Part shown: in pieces, positions 10,902 through 21,600 of the stretch
How positions within the stretch are numbered: position 1 is the stretch's first letter
Layout of the letters: every line of letters begins with the position of its first letter
NCBI GenBank assembly: GCA_003013855.2
Contig: ML058337.1
Span: forward strand, 868,001 to 932,000
DNA: 64,000 nt
From: Liriodendron chinense
Lineage: Eukaryota; Streptophyta; Magnoliopsida; Magnoliales; Magnoliaceae
Direction of reading: 5' to 3'
The notes under the pieces: model-generated
Seen by the model: the letters and a program-made list of their open reading frames with translations, nothing else
The model's database searches: none
Told to the model about the DNA's origin: nothing
Position numbers and translations under genes: made by a program

Positions 10902-11600
10902 TGGCGCAGTCGGGTGAGTGAGATCGAGCACCATTTCTCTCACGGGGATAACTATTTCGAATTTTGAAACTATCGAGACTCCTCAACTGATCTTCCTCGA
11001 ATCCACACGGGGATATCTCGATTCCACGAGACCTCTCTTCAAATCCATGAAGAATAAACTCGAATCCATGAGCCAAAAGTCGTAAAAAAGCAAGCTTTAT
11101 TGATAAAAGGGTAATAATTCATGATAATAATAAATTAAAAAGAGTTTAAATAGATAAAACTAACCCTAGAAAACTCTAGATTCATAAGAAAAGAATCCTA
11201 GTTGAAAAAGGAAACAAACTATGCAAAAATCAAAAGTAAATTAAAAAATTTGCGTAAAACAGCGTAATAGATTCGCGCAAGGTCGGGCGCTCGGTGACCT
11301 TAAAAATAGTCCAGAAGTTGGACTAAATTCCAGTTGATTTTCGGGCGCCCGACGCGTGAGGTTCGGGCATCCGATGACATTGGTCAGGCCCCCAATAACA
11401 ACTTGGTTGGGCGTCCGAAATTGTCCTGCCGGGCTTTAAAGCTTGCTGGACCTTTTCGGTTGATGGTTGGGCATCCGATGATGGACGGTCGGGCACCTGA
11501 TGGTGTCGATTTTACTGCATCTCGGCTTTGAACCTTGCGGATTCTTTTGTCCCTTCTTTTGGTTTGACCTTGTCCTCGGCTAGGGGATCACCTCACTACA
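10902..11600 (-). repeat. 5' LTR of the chromovirus-like element
   Basis: A 699-bp repeat partner of 8503-9103. On the minus strand it starts TGTAGTGAGG and ends CTGCGCCA just before the primer site. The host bases beyond 11600 are TTAAA; the other duplication is not available because of the T2 insertion. Confidence 0.78.
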
Positions 11601-11691
11601 TTAAATCTTTTAAGTTATTTCTATAAGTGAATCCCAAAGGTTACATACCTTAGCTAAGACAATATTTAAAAACTCCATATGTTAGGTCAGG

Positions 11692-12018
11692 GGTTGTTTG
11701 GTTTTTTTAATTTCATAAGAAATGTAAAGTAAATGAGCCATCATCATTATTTTCAAGTTTTTGTTTAAACAAAAATTATAGTTTGTAAATCAAGAATCAA
11801 ATACACTTGTAAAGGAAGTAGGTAAAGTAAATTGTAATCATTATATTTTCACATTATAAAACTACCTTTTTTACGGTGATTTCTTAGTGAAAGAAATAAT
11901 GTAGCCAAATTTTCATTACAATCAAATGTAAGTAATGTCACTACACAATTACAAGGGTAAATAATAATTACCCATTTACAACCACTTACCATTGTAATTG
12001 GAAAACCAAACAAGCTGT
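11692..12018. mobile_element. MITE-like element with TTGTTTGGTTTT termini
   Basis: The left end reads GGGGTTGTTTGGTTTTTTT and the reverse complement of the right end reads CAGCTTGTTTGGTTTTCC. The stretch between is A/T-rich and non-coding. These ends resemble plant hAT or PIF-type MITEs. No clean target duplication could be fixed. Confidence 0.45.
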
Positions 12019-12243
12019 TTAGATGGGAGTAAATAGGAAAATGAGAGAAATTTTAAAAGAAATATTGGTAAGTTTCTTGATTGTAATGCATATGTTTACT
12101 GTTAAATATCACAAACACACACATATTGATTTGGAATATTAAAGCTGATCATCTGTTCCCATGAATGTATTGAAAAATTCTTCCCATTTACTCCAATAAA
12201 AATAGAGTATTTGGATATCAGTGCATTTAATTTAGTCCCATCT

Positions 12244-14937
12244 TGTAACAACCCGGATCTTTACAATAATAACTATGTGATTAACTCTAAGGTCCTGGAA
12301 TAATTTAAGTAATAATTTAATTGAATTGTTAAGCCACCAAACAACTTTAATATTGTTAAAGTGTATAACTTAAGTTAGATGGCCACTTTCAATTATCATG
12401 ATTTCTGGCGATCATTTTCGTACAAAACTCGATATACTAGTTCTACGACACGATCTAACCATATATGTCAAATTTCAACTTCCCGATCATCCTACAAGTA
12501 CCCTAATCAGAAATCGGGCCATAAATGGACCATCTAATTTCGGAACTGTCTCATTTTTGGTGTCATAGCCTAAAATCACGTGGTCTACCTGATGATTGGA
12601 GTGGATCTTGCATATACATCATGGTCGGACCCACGTGCACAGCGTGCACGTCAAGAGTCCAGTCAACGCGTGTTGACCGCGCTTCTCGCGGGTTGTGGAC
12701 GAGCGTCCTCTTCGAACGCTGTTACAGCGGCAGCGGTACCGCTGCCGCCATTAACGGGTCACACCGTCCATCATAGTGGACCACATCAGTCGATCCAAGC
12801 CATTCATTTGATGCGGAGGAGAATTCCGACCACGCTTGGATAAATTTCTACCGTTGAAACGCTGTTAGAGATCCGTAAACTCCAGCGTAAGAAGCCTTGC
12901 GCGGGAAGTAATTCTGGAAATAGAAACATCTTCGATCGCCCTTTCGACCAGGGATTCTTGGGTAGGAATCCTCCTACAAAACCGACCGTAAGCATGTTTA
13001 GTTATTTGGATTTCTTGGAGCGCAAGCATCAACCGGATGAAACAGCGTCCGGTCGCTGTCGACAAACGACCGTTGTACGTGCACCAGGGTGGGCCCTATT
13101 GTTTGATCCAAACCGTCCATTCGATGGGCCACCTCAGGTTAGTAAACGTCTGAAAATAGGGATGGATCAACCATGTATAAGATCGCAGTGGGTGGATTAA
13201 GTCGGTGTTGGAGTCCTTATGCGCACCGGGTGCGAACAGATCCGACGCTGAGTCGGTCATAGTGTTGTTATAAAAACCCCTCTCCCTGCAAGGGAGAGGG
13301 CAGATCTTACGCAAGAGAGAGAGAGAAGCCATTAGAGAGAGAGAGAGAAGCCGTTAGAGAGAGAGAAGGAGAGAGTGTGTGAGAGAAGTGGTCTCGCTGT
13401 GCCGCAGCACTGCTGGACCCTGCTCCAGCAAAGGAAAGAAAGAAAGAAGAAAGAAACAAGGAAGAAAGGAGAAAGAAGAAGGAAGAAGGAAGAAGAAAGG
13501 AAGAGTCTTTTCTCTTAATTGAGTCAACTCACTGAGTTGACTCAGTTCGTGACTTTCCGAGTTTCAGAAAGCCGCTGTGAGTGATTTATCTCATGATTTT
13601 CTAGTTAATTTTCCTTGATCCTCTTGTTGCTATATTCTAGGTCTTAATTCATTCTTTTGTTGTTTAACCATTGGATTTTTGGGTAAGGGATCCGTTTTCC
13701 AATTCGCTTTCTTAGTCAATTTTTTGATATGGTCTTTATCCTTCTCTGTTAATTGTAAGGGAGTCTTAGGTATGGGACCCACTTTGATCTCTATTCTTAA
13801 GTATTGTATGATAATTATTTATTCTTGATATTTTTCCCAAATCATCCTATCTAGTTGTACATATCAAGATATTAGACAAACTCAACTTAGATTGCGTTAC
13901 ATATTTTAATAACTTTCCAAATTATTCTCAGCTTCCTAAATTTACTACAAACTAAATGTTTAGACAAGGAACTATTTAAATAAAGATGACACATGCATGG
14001 TGTGATTGGGATTGAGTTTGAGATGCATTGTATGCATGAAGATATGTTCCATAATTCATGACATTCATATACATTTTGTTTTTACACAACGATAGAACAG
14101 GAGCATGGTTGATTTGACTCCTGGCGTGCATGGTTAATTTGCCGCCTCGCTGTACCGGTTAGGTGAGCATGGTTGAATTGCGACAGGTTCCTAATGTTCA
14201 GTGGCAGCGAGTTCTGGTTGTTTCACTTGTTGAGCATGGTTGATTTGCTCGGTTGGATCAGTAGTGCATGGTTGATTTGCCCACTGGCGTGCATGGTTGA
14301 TTTACCGCCTCGTTGTACCGTTTATGTGAGCATGGTTGATTTACGACAGGTTCCTAATGTTCAATTGCAATGAGTTCCTAGACGTTTGTTGCTCTCACAT
14401 GTATCATAACATACATGACATCATGATAATCATGTTTCATTCATATTAAAGCATAAAGTGTATGAATCATCATCTTATCCTTGTATATCTCATACAATTC
14501 TAGCTATCGATATTTTACATCTAATATGTTATTAACTGGAATATCACCTGTGATGGAAATGACCTCACGGGGCTTTAGCTCACCAAAATCATCACAGTTC
14601 CTGCAGGATATCAGGAGGAAGGAGGAGCGGCTGGAGCAGAATATCTGGACGACTATTTTTATTAGAAGATTTATCCTAGTTTGGGTGTTGAATTTATTTC
14701 TTTTGGAGGATGATGGAAATGGACTTTAGTAGATTTAAATGTTTTGCAGAGTACATGTAGTTGTTTGATTTAAATTTTTATTTGAGATTTAAGTTATGAT
14801 TAATAAAGTATTTTAGTTTGGTAGTATTGTGGTATGTGGAATGGAATTTCTCTAAAGGTTATATTTGGATTAAATTCGCACTCTGAAACTCGAGCCTTGA
14901 GTTGTTGTACTCGAGTCTCGGATTTCAAGGCGTGACA
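12244..14937 (+). mobile_element. Solo LTR, 2694 bp, TSD CATCT
   Basis: It starts TGTAACAACCCGG and ends AAGGCGTGACA, and is bounded by a perfect 5-bp duplication CATCT (12239-12243 and 14938-14942). A TATA box (TATAAAAA, 13269-13276) is followed by purine-rich GA runs (13315-13380, 13436-13500). GAGTCAACTCACTGAGTTGA near 13521 is a near palindrome of the same TGAGTCA type as in T2 LTRs. The retrotransposon family is not established; TGTAACAACCCGG-type ends are common among plant gypsy LTRs. Confidence 0.88.
14100..14345 (+). repeat. GCATGGTTGATTTG short tandem repeats in the solo LTR
   Basis: The phrase GCATGGTTGATTTG or close variants occurs about eight times, with a longer unit (GACAGGTTCCTAATGTTCA) repeated near 14182 and 14347. 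This is a local expansion within the LTR, downstream of the TATA box. Confidence 0.75.
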
Positions 14938-15215
14938 CATCTAATGCATTTCAATCCTTCCCATTTACTCCCATCCTAACAGAATATTTGCATTTTAATG
15001 CATTTCATTTACTCCCATTTTAACATAACTAAGTCATTTAAACTTGAAATGGGAGTAAATGTGAAATGGATTGCATTTACTTCTATTTACAATCTCCCAA
15101 ACAACTATTTAATTGGATTGCCCTTCAATTCATAATTATTGTATTGAAGTTTTAACATGATAACTCAGTCGGCTGAGCTTTTGTGAAAATTGCTAGCATC
15201 TTTTGGTTTTGGGTG

Positions 15216-15216
<1 letters not shown>

Positions 15217-15258
<42 letters not shown>
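15217..15258. repeat. (TG)21 microsatellite
   Basis: A perfect TG dinucleotide run in non-coding DNA between the MITE-like element and the S-family LTR. Confidence 0.95.
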
Positions 15259-15260
<2 letters not shown>

Positions 15261-15743
15261 TACACATACATAAAATTTCCAAACCTAAGAGTAAAGACAA
15301 AATTCCTAAAAGCAGCCCTTCTCAAACTCTCTAGGAAAGGAGAAAAGAAAAACCTAAAAATAGGAGGTGGCAATGGGCCTAGCTAAACCTTGAATGGTCT
15401 ATTCTTGGCCCCTAAACATGGCTTAAAGGCTGGGCTTGGGCAAAAATCTAGGCCCGTTGTCCAAGTTGGGTTGGGCCTGGGCAAACAACAAATAGCCCAA
15501 AGTGGCTTCTAGGCTCTAATATATATAGTATGTATACATAAATTGGTATTAATACTCTGGTAGAGTGTTGTCGCTGATACATAAGAACTTATAAATTACT
15601 TGGAATAACATACTTTTTACATACAAATAATTCAAATTAAATTGTCCAAATTGTGGATTCCAATTTAGAGATTTCATGAAATAGTACTTATTTGATTTGG
15701 ACATTTATTGGATGATTAAAAATAAAAAGTTTCAACTATCCTA
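15259..15743. other. Intergenic, no gene recognised
   Basis: A/T-rich DNA with a GGCTTGGGCAAAAATCTAGG-type stretch near 15430 that resembles the G/C-rich subterminal part of plant hAT elements (compare 32874). No ends or duplication could be defined. Confidence 0.4.
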
Positions 15744-17706
15744 TATTAGTGCACTTTTTTGTGGCATACTAGTGCACCTTATTTGTCAATCACGTGGGTC
15801 TTTGTGTTGTAATGTCGGTTGAGCCTTGACAAGCTGAAAACTGGAGATTCAAGTGGACCAGAAGCATCAAGGAAGAAGAACAGGTAAATGAGATGCCTTG
15901 GTGACCCTAACCCTTTGATCTAAAACACCCAAATCCTCTTAGATGATTTGGACCAACTAGGAATACCCTTAATCATCCTTATTAGTCTTAAAACACTTTA
16001 AAAAAGCATGATAAGTTAGGCTAATTTAAGAGGTGAAGGCTGCTGTAAACAACCAGCCCAAACAACAGTTTTCAATGGATCTCCGATCAATCGGACATCA
16101 ATTCTGATGGGACTCCGATCAATCGGACAATGTTCGATCAATCAAAATTTGGTCCAGGGAAATTCTAAAACTCATTGGACAGATTTTTGATCAATCGGAC
16201 AGTACCTTCGATCAATCGGACTATGTTGCGATTAATCAGAATTTGTTCTAGAGAATTTTAAAAGTTCCCTAGACAGATTTTCGATCAATCGGACAAATCT
16301 TTGATCAATCGGATCATGTTTCGATCAATCGGAGATATGTGAATTTGCCCTTTTTTACCGTTGGAGAATTTTCTATAAAAACGGGGGCATTCATTTTTGG
16401 ACTAAAGAGAGAAAGAGATTTTGAGGAGTTAGAAGTTACTACTATTGCATACCATTAAGCTCTAATCCTAACCCATTGCAAGCCATTCTCCTTATGATTC
16501 ATCACAAGCTTAGGGCATTCAATGCTCAAATGAGAATGGACTTGTTCCCTCTTGATTCCTAGGAATTTAGATACCTTGATCATTGATAAATCCTTTGTCT
16601 AAACACCACGAAGGAATCCAAATAGGTGTATTCCTCTAGGAAATTCATTTTCTACCATTTATAGATGATTCACCACCTCCTACCACCTTGGGTATCTCCG
16701 TCGGAGCATCATATGCAAGGTGATTGATCTTTGAGCTGGAGCACTGACGACGTAATGGCATCAACGATCGAGGGAGCACAAGGGGAATTGATTCAAGCAC
16801 AGGAGAGCAAGAAGAAGCAACCCAAAGTGGCGCACCAATGGGGTTCAAATCTGACAAATAAGGTTGTCAATTTGTGTTGAGTCCATCCACTCTTTTTTCG
16901 GTGGGAATTGAGTGTAGAGTTTATTTTTCAAACTCAAACTAAGTTCGTTTGTCGATCCTTGTCTTGTTAGTTGAGACTAAAAGTCTAGGGACGTTTGTTG
17001 TTCCTTGACAGACCTGTCGGGCTTAAATTTCAGGGTTGTTAGGCAATCTTTGACACATTTGTTAGGCTTAAAGTCTAGGGGAGTTTGTCAGTCCTTGGCA
17101 CGTTTGTTGGGCTTAAACAAGTCTCCAAGGGGAGCCACCAACAAGGGTGTGAACGTGTAGGTTGGGAGGAGCTTTTAAACTCCCCGATTGGGTGGATCTG
17201 AGTTAAAACACATAGATTGGGAGGAACCTGATTTAAACTCCCTAGTGAATGCCAGTTTGCTCAAAGGGGTGAGTGCTTAAACTGGGAGTGGAGTAGACTC
17301 AAAGTCGAACCACTATACATCGTTGTGTTTGTGATTGTATTTGAGCATATTTCTTGTTCTGCATTGTGTTTAATTGTTTAAGTATGAATGCTTAAGTAGA
17401 ATGTCTATTAGGGACTTGATAGGCGCATCCACACACAAAATATGTACTTTCACTTACTTAAGTAGACTTGAGCTTTATGATTCATTCTTATATAGTCTAC
17501 TTATGTTGCATAGATTAAGTGCTTGATTAGTTTAACTATACGTTAATCTATACATGCTTAGACTAGGTTGTTTATTGCACATCATATGCTAGTCTTGTGA
17601 TTGGACCCACTTAGGCTTAAAAGCCGAAGTGTTTTTGCATACTTAGTTTATATTGTTGAACTGTTTAAGTAGGCAAAAAGAATTTCAAAAAAGTCATAAT
17701 CACCCC
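15744..17706 (+). mobile_element. S-family copia LTR, left part (split by T1)
   Basis: It is homologous on the plus strand to the LTRs at 57596-59634 and 44879-48137 (both minus). It starts near TAGTGCAC and GTGGCATACTAGTGCACC, carries a GATCAATCGGA cluster, then the TATA box TATAAAAA (16374-16381), and ends at 17706 where T1 is inserted with duplication ACCCC. The remainder resumes at 28303. No adjoining internal region is present, so this is probably a solo or truncated LTR. Confidence 0.78.
16083..16334 (+). repeat. GATCAATCGGA motif cluster in S LTR
   Basis: Seven exact GATCAATCGGA occurrences plus degenerate ones, ending about 40 bases upstream of the TATA box. Equivalent positions in other S LTRs carry GATCGATC (47668-47812) or GACCGGTC (59028-59300). 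Confidence 0.85.
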
Positions 17707-17760
17707 TGTTATAGGCAAAATGATGGAGATAAGATTTCACGCGGAAATGCCCAAAACGTC

Positions 17761-17914
17761 CATTCGACTCTCGAGATTATCTGATCGAGAGTCGAATGTT
17801 GGATAGGTACGAGACGTCCATTCGACTCTCGAGATTAGCTGATCGAGAGTCGAATGTTTGATAGGTGCGGGACGTCCATTCGACTCTCGAGATCACCTGA
17901 TCAAGAGTCATAGA
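17761..17914 (+). repeat. 58-bp tandem hairpin array in T1 U3
   Basis: Units start at 17761, 17819 and 17877. The first two each form a perfect 14-bp stem (CATTCGACTCTCGA and its complement) around a 10-base loop; the third has a decayed right arm. The copy in the 3' LTR (27441-27594) is the same. Confidence 0.92.
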
Positions 17915-18081
17915 TTGAAAAATACGGAGCAGCTATTCGCAAGTCCCGAGTCTTCATAAACGATAGTCAAATACGGCAAAGCTCGATCCGCGAGCAGACC
18001 TTCTCACAAGTCGTTGAAAGACATTACACCCAAAATATGTACTTGGACTCGCGACCACATTTTAACCTTCGAGCAGCTTTA

Positions 18082-18204
18082 CTACGGGCGTCTCCTTCCT
18101 TTTCGGAGTCCATGACTCCCAGCTACGGGCGTCTCCTTCCTTTTCGGAGGCCATGACTCCCAGCTACGGGCGTCTCCTTCCTTTTCGGAGGCTATGACTC
18201 CAAC
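18082..18204 (+). repeat. 41-bp tandem repeats in T1 U3
   Basis: Three units starting CTACGGGCGTCTCCTTCC at 18082, 18123 and 18164. Each also contains TTCGGAG-CATGACTCC. They are repeated at 27762-27884 in the 3' LTR. Confidence 0.92.
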
Positions 18205-18397
18205 TATGGCTTCCGGCCGGATCCAGCCGGATTTCAAGGGATTACCATCTAGGGGCGTGATTGTTGGAATAAATCATTGGGTTGGATCTGACTAAAAAGA
18301 TAGGATCTTATCCCATGAAATCAGCGGATTCTCAGTATCGTATGCGACATCAACGGGATTTCGACATCTCATGTAACAGATTGGATTGTTTCAGATC

Positions 18398-18405
18398 TAT
18401 ATAAG
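18398..18405 (+). promoter_or_regulatory. T1 LTR TATA box
   Basis: TATATAAG about 225 bases before the LTR end; the duplicate is at 28078-28085. It is the likely promoter for the gag-pol transcript. Confidence 0.8.
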
Positions 18406-18625
18406 GGGATGGCTCCCTTGAAGAGGAGGTACGTACTCATCATTCAATCTTGGTCCCGTTTTGCTTGGCTTCTCTTCTGTGGCCTAACTTAAGCGTCGGA
18501 GGGCTAACGGCTGGTCCCCAGCCACCCTTATTCGCTGTCTTGCTTCAGGTCTGGTGGTGGAAATCCCTCCTGGAGCGAAGGAGAAAAGCCGGAGGATCTC
18601 GTTACAAAATCTGACATTAACAGTT

Positions 18626-18643
18626 TGGCGCCGTCTGTGGGAA
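18626..18643 (+). promoter_or_regulatory. T1 primer-binding site
   Basis: TGGCGCCGTCTGTGGGAA starts three bases after the 5' LTR. Position and the TGGCGCC start fit a tRNA-3'-end-complementary primer site of the Tat type. The tRNA was not assigned. Confidence 0.7.
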
Positions 18644-18666
18644 AGACTTGATCATCAAAATCAATC

Positions 18667-21600
18667 GTGTTAACCACCGATCAAAATCCTTCGGTGATGC
18701 CTCCTAAAAAGACAGTTCATCCTTCAACTTCGAGGCAGGCACCACCTCCGCCCGGTGAGACGGAATCCACACCTGCCCTCCCACCTGTTCCGACGGATAT
18801 CCCTCAAGGAGCCCCAAATATGCCATCAACAAATCCATTATTGGAGGCCTCTGGAAATCAGGATGATGTCCTACGATTCCTCGGGAACACTCTCCTAACT
18901 CTAAACGCCGGAGTTCAGGCACTGTCAAATCGACTTGATCAGCACTTCCCTGAACCGCAAAGACAACCCTCCGAAGGGTTACCACCGCCACCCATACCAG
19001 TTGCTTCCAGGCATTCTATGGATGAACCACAGGTCCCACCACTTGGCGGCCATCCCCCTGTGCCGTCTCCACATTCTATACATTCCAGTTCGTCTCGACA
19101 ACCTCAACCGCAAGGCTCCACCGCCGAAACGTCTAGCTATACCTTGCCATGGGAAGGAGATCTCAAAAGAATCCAAGACCGTTTTGATGTCATGGAGCAG
19201 AGATACCAGGCAAATCGGCCATCTGCTGTCATGGCGGTAATACATCAATCTGAATCTCCCTTCACAAGCGAGGTCATGGAAGCCCCGTTGCCCAGAAAGT
19301 ATCGAACGCCTGTTATCGCTCCGTATACAGGCATTGGCGATCCTCTGGAACATCTGGAAACATATAGGTCCCTCATGGAGTTGGAGGGACATGGTGCAGA
19401 AATCATGTGTAGGGCTTTTCCCCTTACATTGAAGGAAGCGGCTCGTACGTGGTTTCGGGGGTTAAAGCCACTTTCCATCAGTTCCTTTTCTCAATTATCG
19501 GAGATATTTCTTTCTCAATTCATGGGAAGTATTCACATTAAAAAGCCAGCCTCCCATCTGATGAATCTGAAACAGCAACATGGGGAGACAATAAAAGAGT
19601 TCACAGTACGGTTCACTGCCGAAGCCGTTCAAACCGAGGGTTACACTGAAGAAAAGGGTCTCACAGCCCTCATTGCTGGAATAACGAGCGAGAAATTTAG
19701 GTTTGCCTTAGATAAGAGCCCGCCGAAAACTATGGCGGAATTCCAAGCCAAAGCTCAGAAATATATCAATGCAGAAGAAGTCGCATTGACACGCCATGGA
19801 GTACAAAGTAAGAAACGCAAGCCAGAAGGAACTTCTACAGATAAAAAATACCATCGCGATCAGCGCGATCGTTCTCCCAGGAAGCCTTACTCTGGTAAAT
19901 ATCATAATTACACTCCTCTTAATCGGTCTCCTGAAAAGGTTCTAATGGAGATAAAACACAAGCCATATGTGAAGTGGCCTGCAAAGATTAAATCCGATCC
20001 CGAGAAGAGAGATAAGAGTAAGTTCTGTTACTTCCACAAAGATCACGGGCATAGGACCCAGGACTGTATCTCCCTACGAGACCATATCGAAGCTCTTATT
20101 CGAAAAGGCCATCTCCAGGATTATGTTGCTCGTAAAAATAGGTCACCAGAAAGGGCGAAGACCTCATCTCGCCAAAAGGAACCGTCTCATCATCAAACAG
20201 ACCAAGAGGATGCTGAGCCCACAGGAGAAATTCGCACTATCGTCGGGGGTCCAGCTTGCGGGGGTGACTCTCAAGCTTCAAGAAAGGCATACGCCCGAAA
20301 GGCGTCCAAAGAACCCCAGCAGATCTATTGGCTGGAACAAACGTCCAACTCTTCGAAGGCTAGCCCTCCCCCAATTTCTTTCACCCTCGAAGATGCAGCG
20401 GGAATTCATTTCCCTCATGAAGATTCCATCGTAGTCACATTGAAGGTATCAAATTATCTGACTCATCGAATTATGGTGGATACAGGTAGCTCGGCCGATA
20501 TTCTGTATTTGGAGGCTTTCGACAAGATGGCACTTGCCAGAAACCTCCTCAAGCCAGTATCGACCCCTCTTGTCGGCTTTGGAGGAGAAGTGGTGACACC
20601 TGAAGGAAGTATCGATCTCCCAGTCACCTTTGGGGAGAGTCCAGCGAAGACCACCGTCTTCGTAAGCTTCCTCGTCGTGGATCGAAAATCAGCATATAAC
20701 GCCATCTTGGGGAGACCGTCTCTAACTAAGGTTGGAGCGGCCTTGCACCCTTCATATTTATGCGTTAAATTTTCGACCCCAAATGGCATAGGGGTCTTGC
20801 GAGGAAGTCAGCAGGAGGCATGGTCCTGTTACCAGATAGCCCTCCAAGATCGAAAGAAGGCTCAAGCGACACCTGTCATGGAAATAGTTCAAGGATCATC
20901 CGACGTTCTCGCCACCGCGTTGGATCCAAGGGAAAGTGCTCTGAAATCAGGAACTCCAGGGGAGGAAACAGTGGCGATTCGCTTGACCGAAGACGATCAG
21001 TCTAAGATCGTGTATATCGGTTCCTCCTTAAATAGTATCCACCGCGAAGATTTGATCCGTTTCCTCACTGAATACCAGGACGTGTTTGCTTGGTCTCATA
21101 AAGATATGCCGGGCATCGATCCTGATGTCATCGTACATCGTCTCAACATTGAACCGAAGCATAAACCCGTACATCAGCGTCGACGTGCCTTCACTGCAGA
21201 AAGACAAATGGCGATCAAAACTGAAGTTGAGAAGCTGCTCGCGGCAAATTTCATAAAAGAAGTTGACTACCCACAGTGGGTCGCCAACGTAGTTCTCGTC
21301 CGGAAAGCTAATGGCAAATGGAGGATGTGCGTCGATTATTCAGACTTAAACAAAGCATGTCCCAAAGATAGCTTCCCGACACCACGAATCGACCAGTTGG
21401 TCGACTCGACAGCTGGACACGCCCTCCTCAGTTTTATGGATGCTTACTCTGGTTACAACCAGATTATGATGCATCCACCTGATGGCCAACATACTGCCTT
21501 CATCACAGATCGAGGACTATATTGCTACCAGGTAATGCCGTTTGGTCTCAAAAATGCAGGGGCCACTTATCAGCGTCTTGTCAACAAAATATTCGCTGCT

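Larger units (their letters stand above)
8503..11600 (-). mobile_element. Internally deleted chromovirus-like gypsy element
   Basis: Two direct repeats, 8503-9103 and 10902-11600, flank minus-strand gag and protease remnants. Read on the minus strand, the 5' LTR (10902-11600) starts TGTAGTGAGG. It is followed at about 10898 by TAGTATCAAAGCG, a degenerate initiator-Met-type primer site. The polypurine tract AAAAGGGGGCGATTGA adjoins the left LTR at 9104-9119. Protease remnants run almost straight into this tract, so RT, RNase H and integrase have been deleted. The left LTR lacks about 49 bases present in the right LTR, exactly where the T2 LTR abuts, which shows that T2 inserted into it. Chromovirus assignment rests on the gag and protease motifs and is moderate. 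Confidence 0.72.
12010..15110. mobile_element. Second MITE-like element, split by a solo LTR
   Basis: The outer parts 12010-12243 and 14938-15110 both carry GGGAGTAAAT-type motifs in inverted orientation (left GATGGGAGTAAATAGG; right, reverse complement, GGGAGATTGTAAATAGAAG). They become contiguous when the solo LTR and one CATCT duplication are removed. There is no coding capacity. Confidence 0.4.
17707..18622 (+). repeat. T1 5' LTR, 916 bp
   Basis: It begins TGTTATAGGC and ends GACATTAACA. U3 carries three 58-bp hairpin repeats and three 41-bp repeats; the TATA box is at 18398-18405. The primer site follows directly. Confidence 0.96.

Noticed and set aside
16083..16334. Regularly repeated GATCAATCGGA as a satellite
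   Set aside because: Spacing is irregular and the cluster lies at the same LTR position in other copies, so it is an LTR promoter feature and not a satellite.
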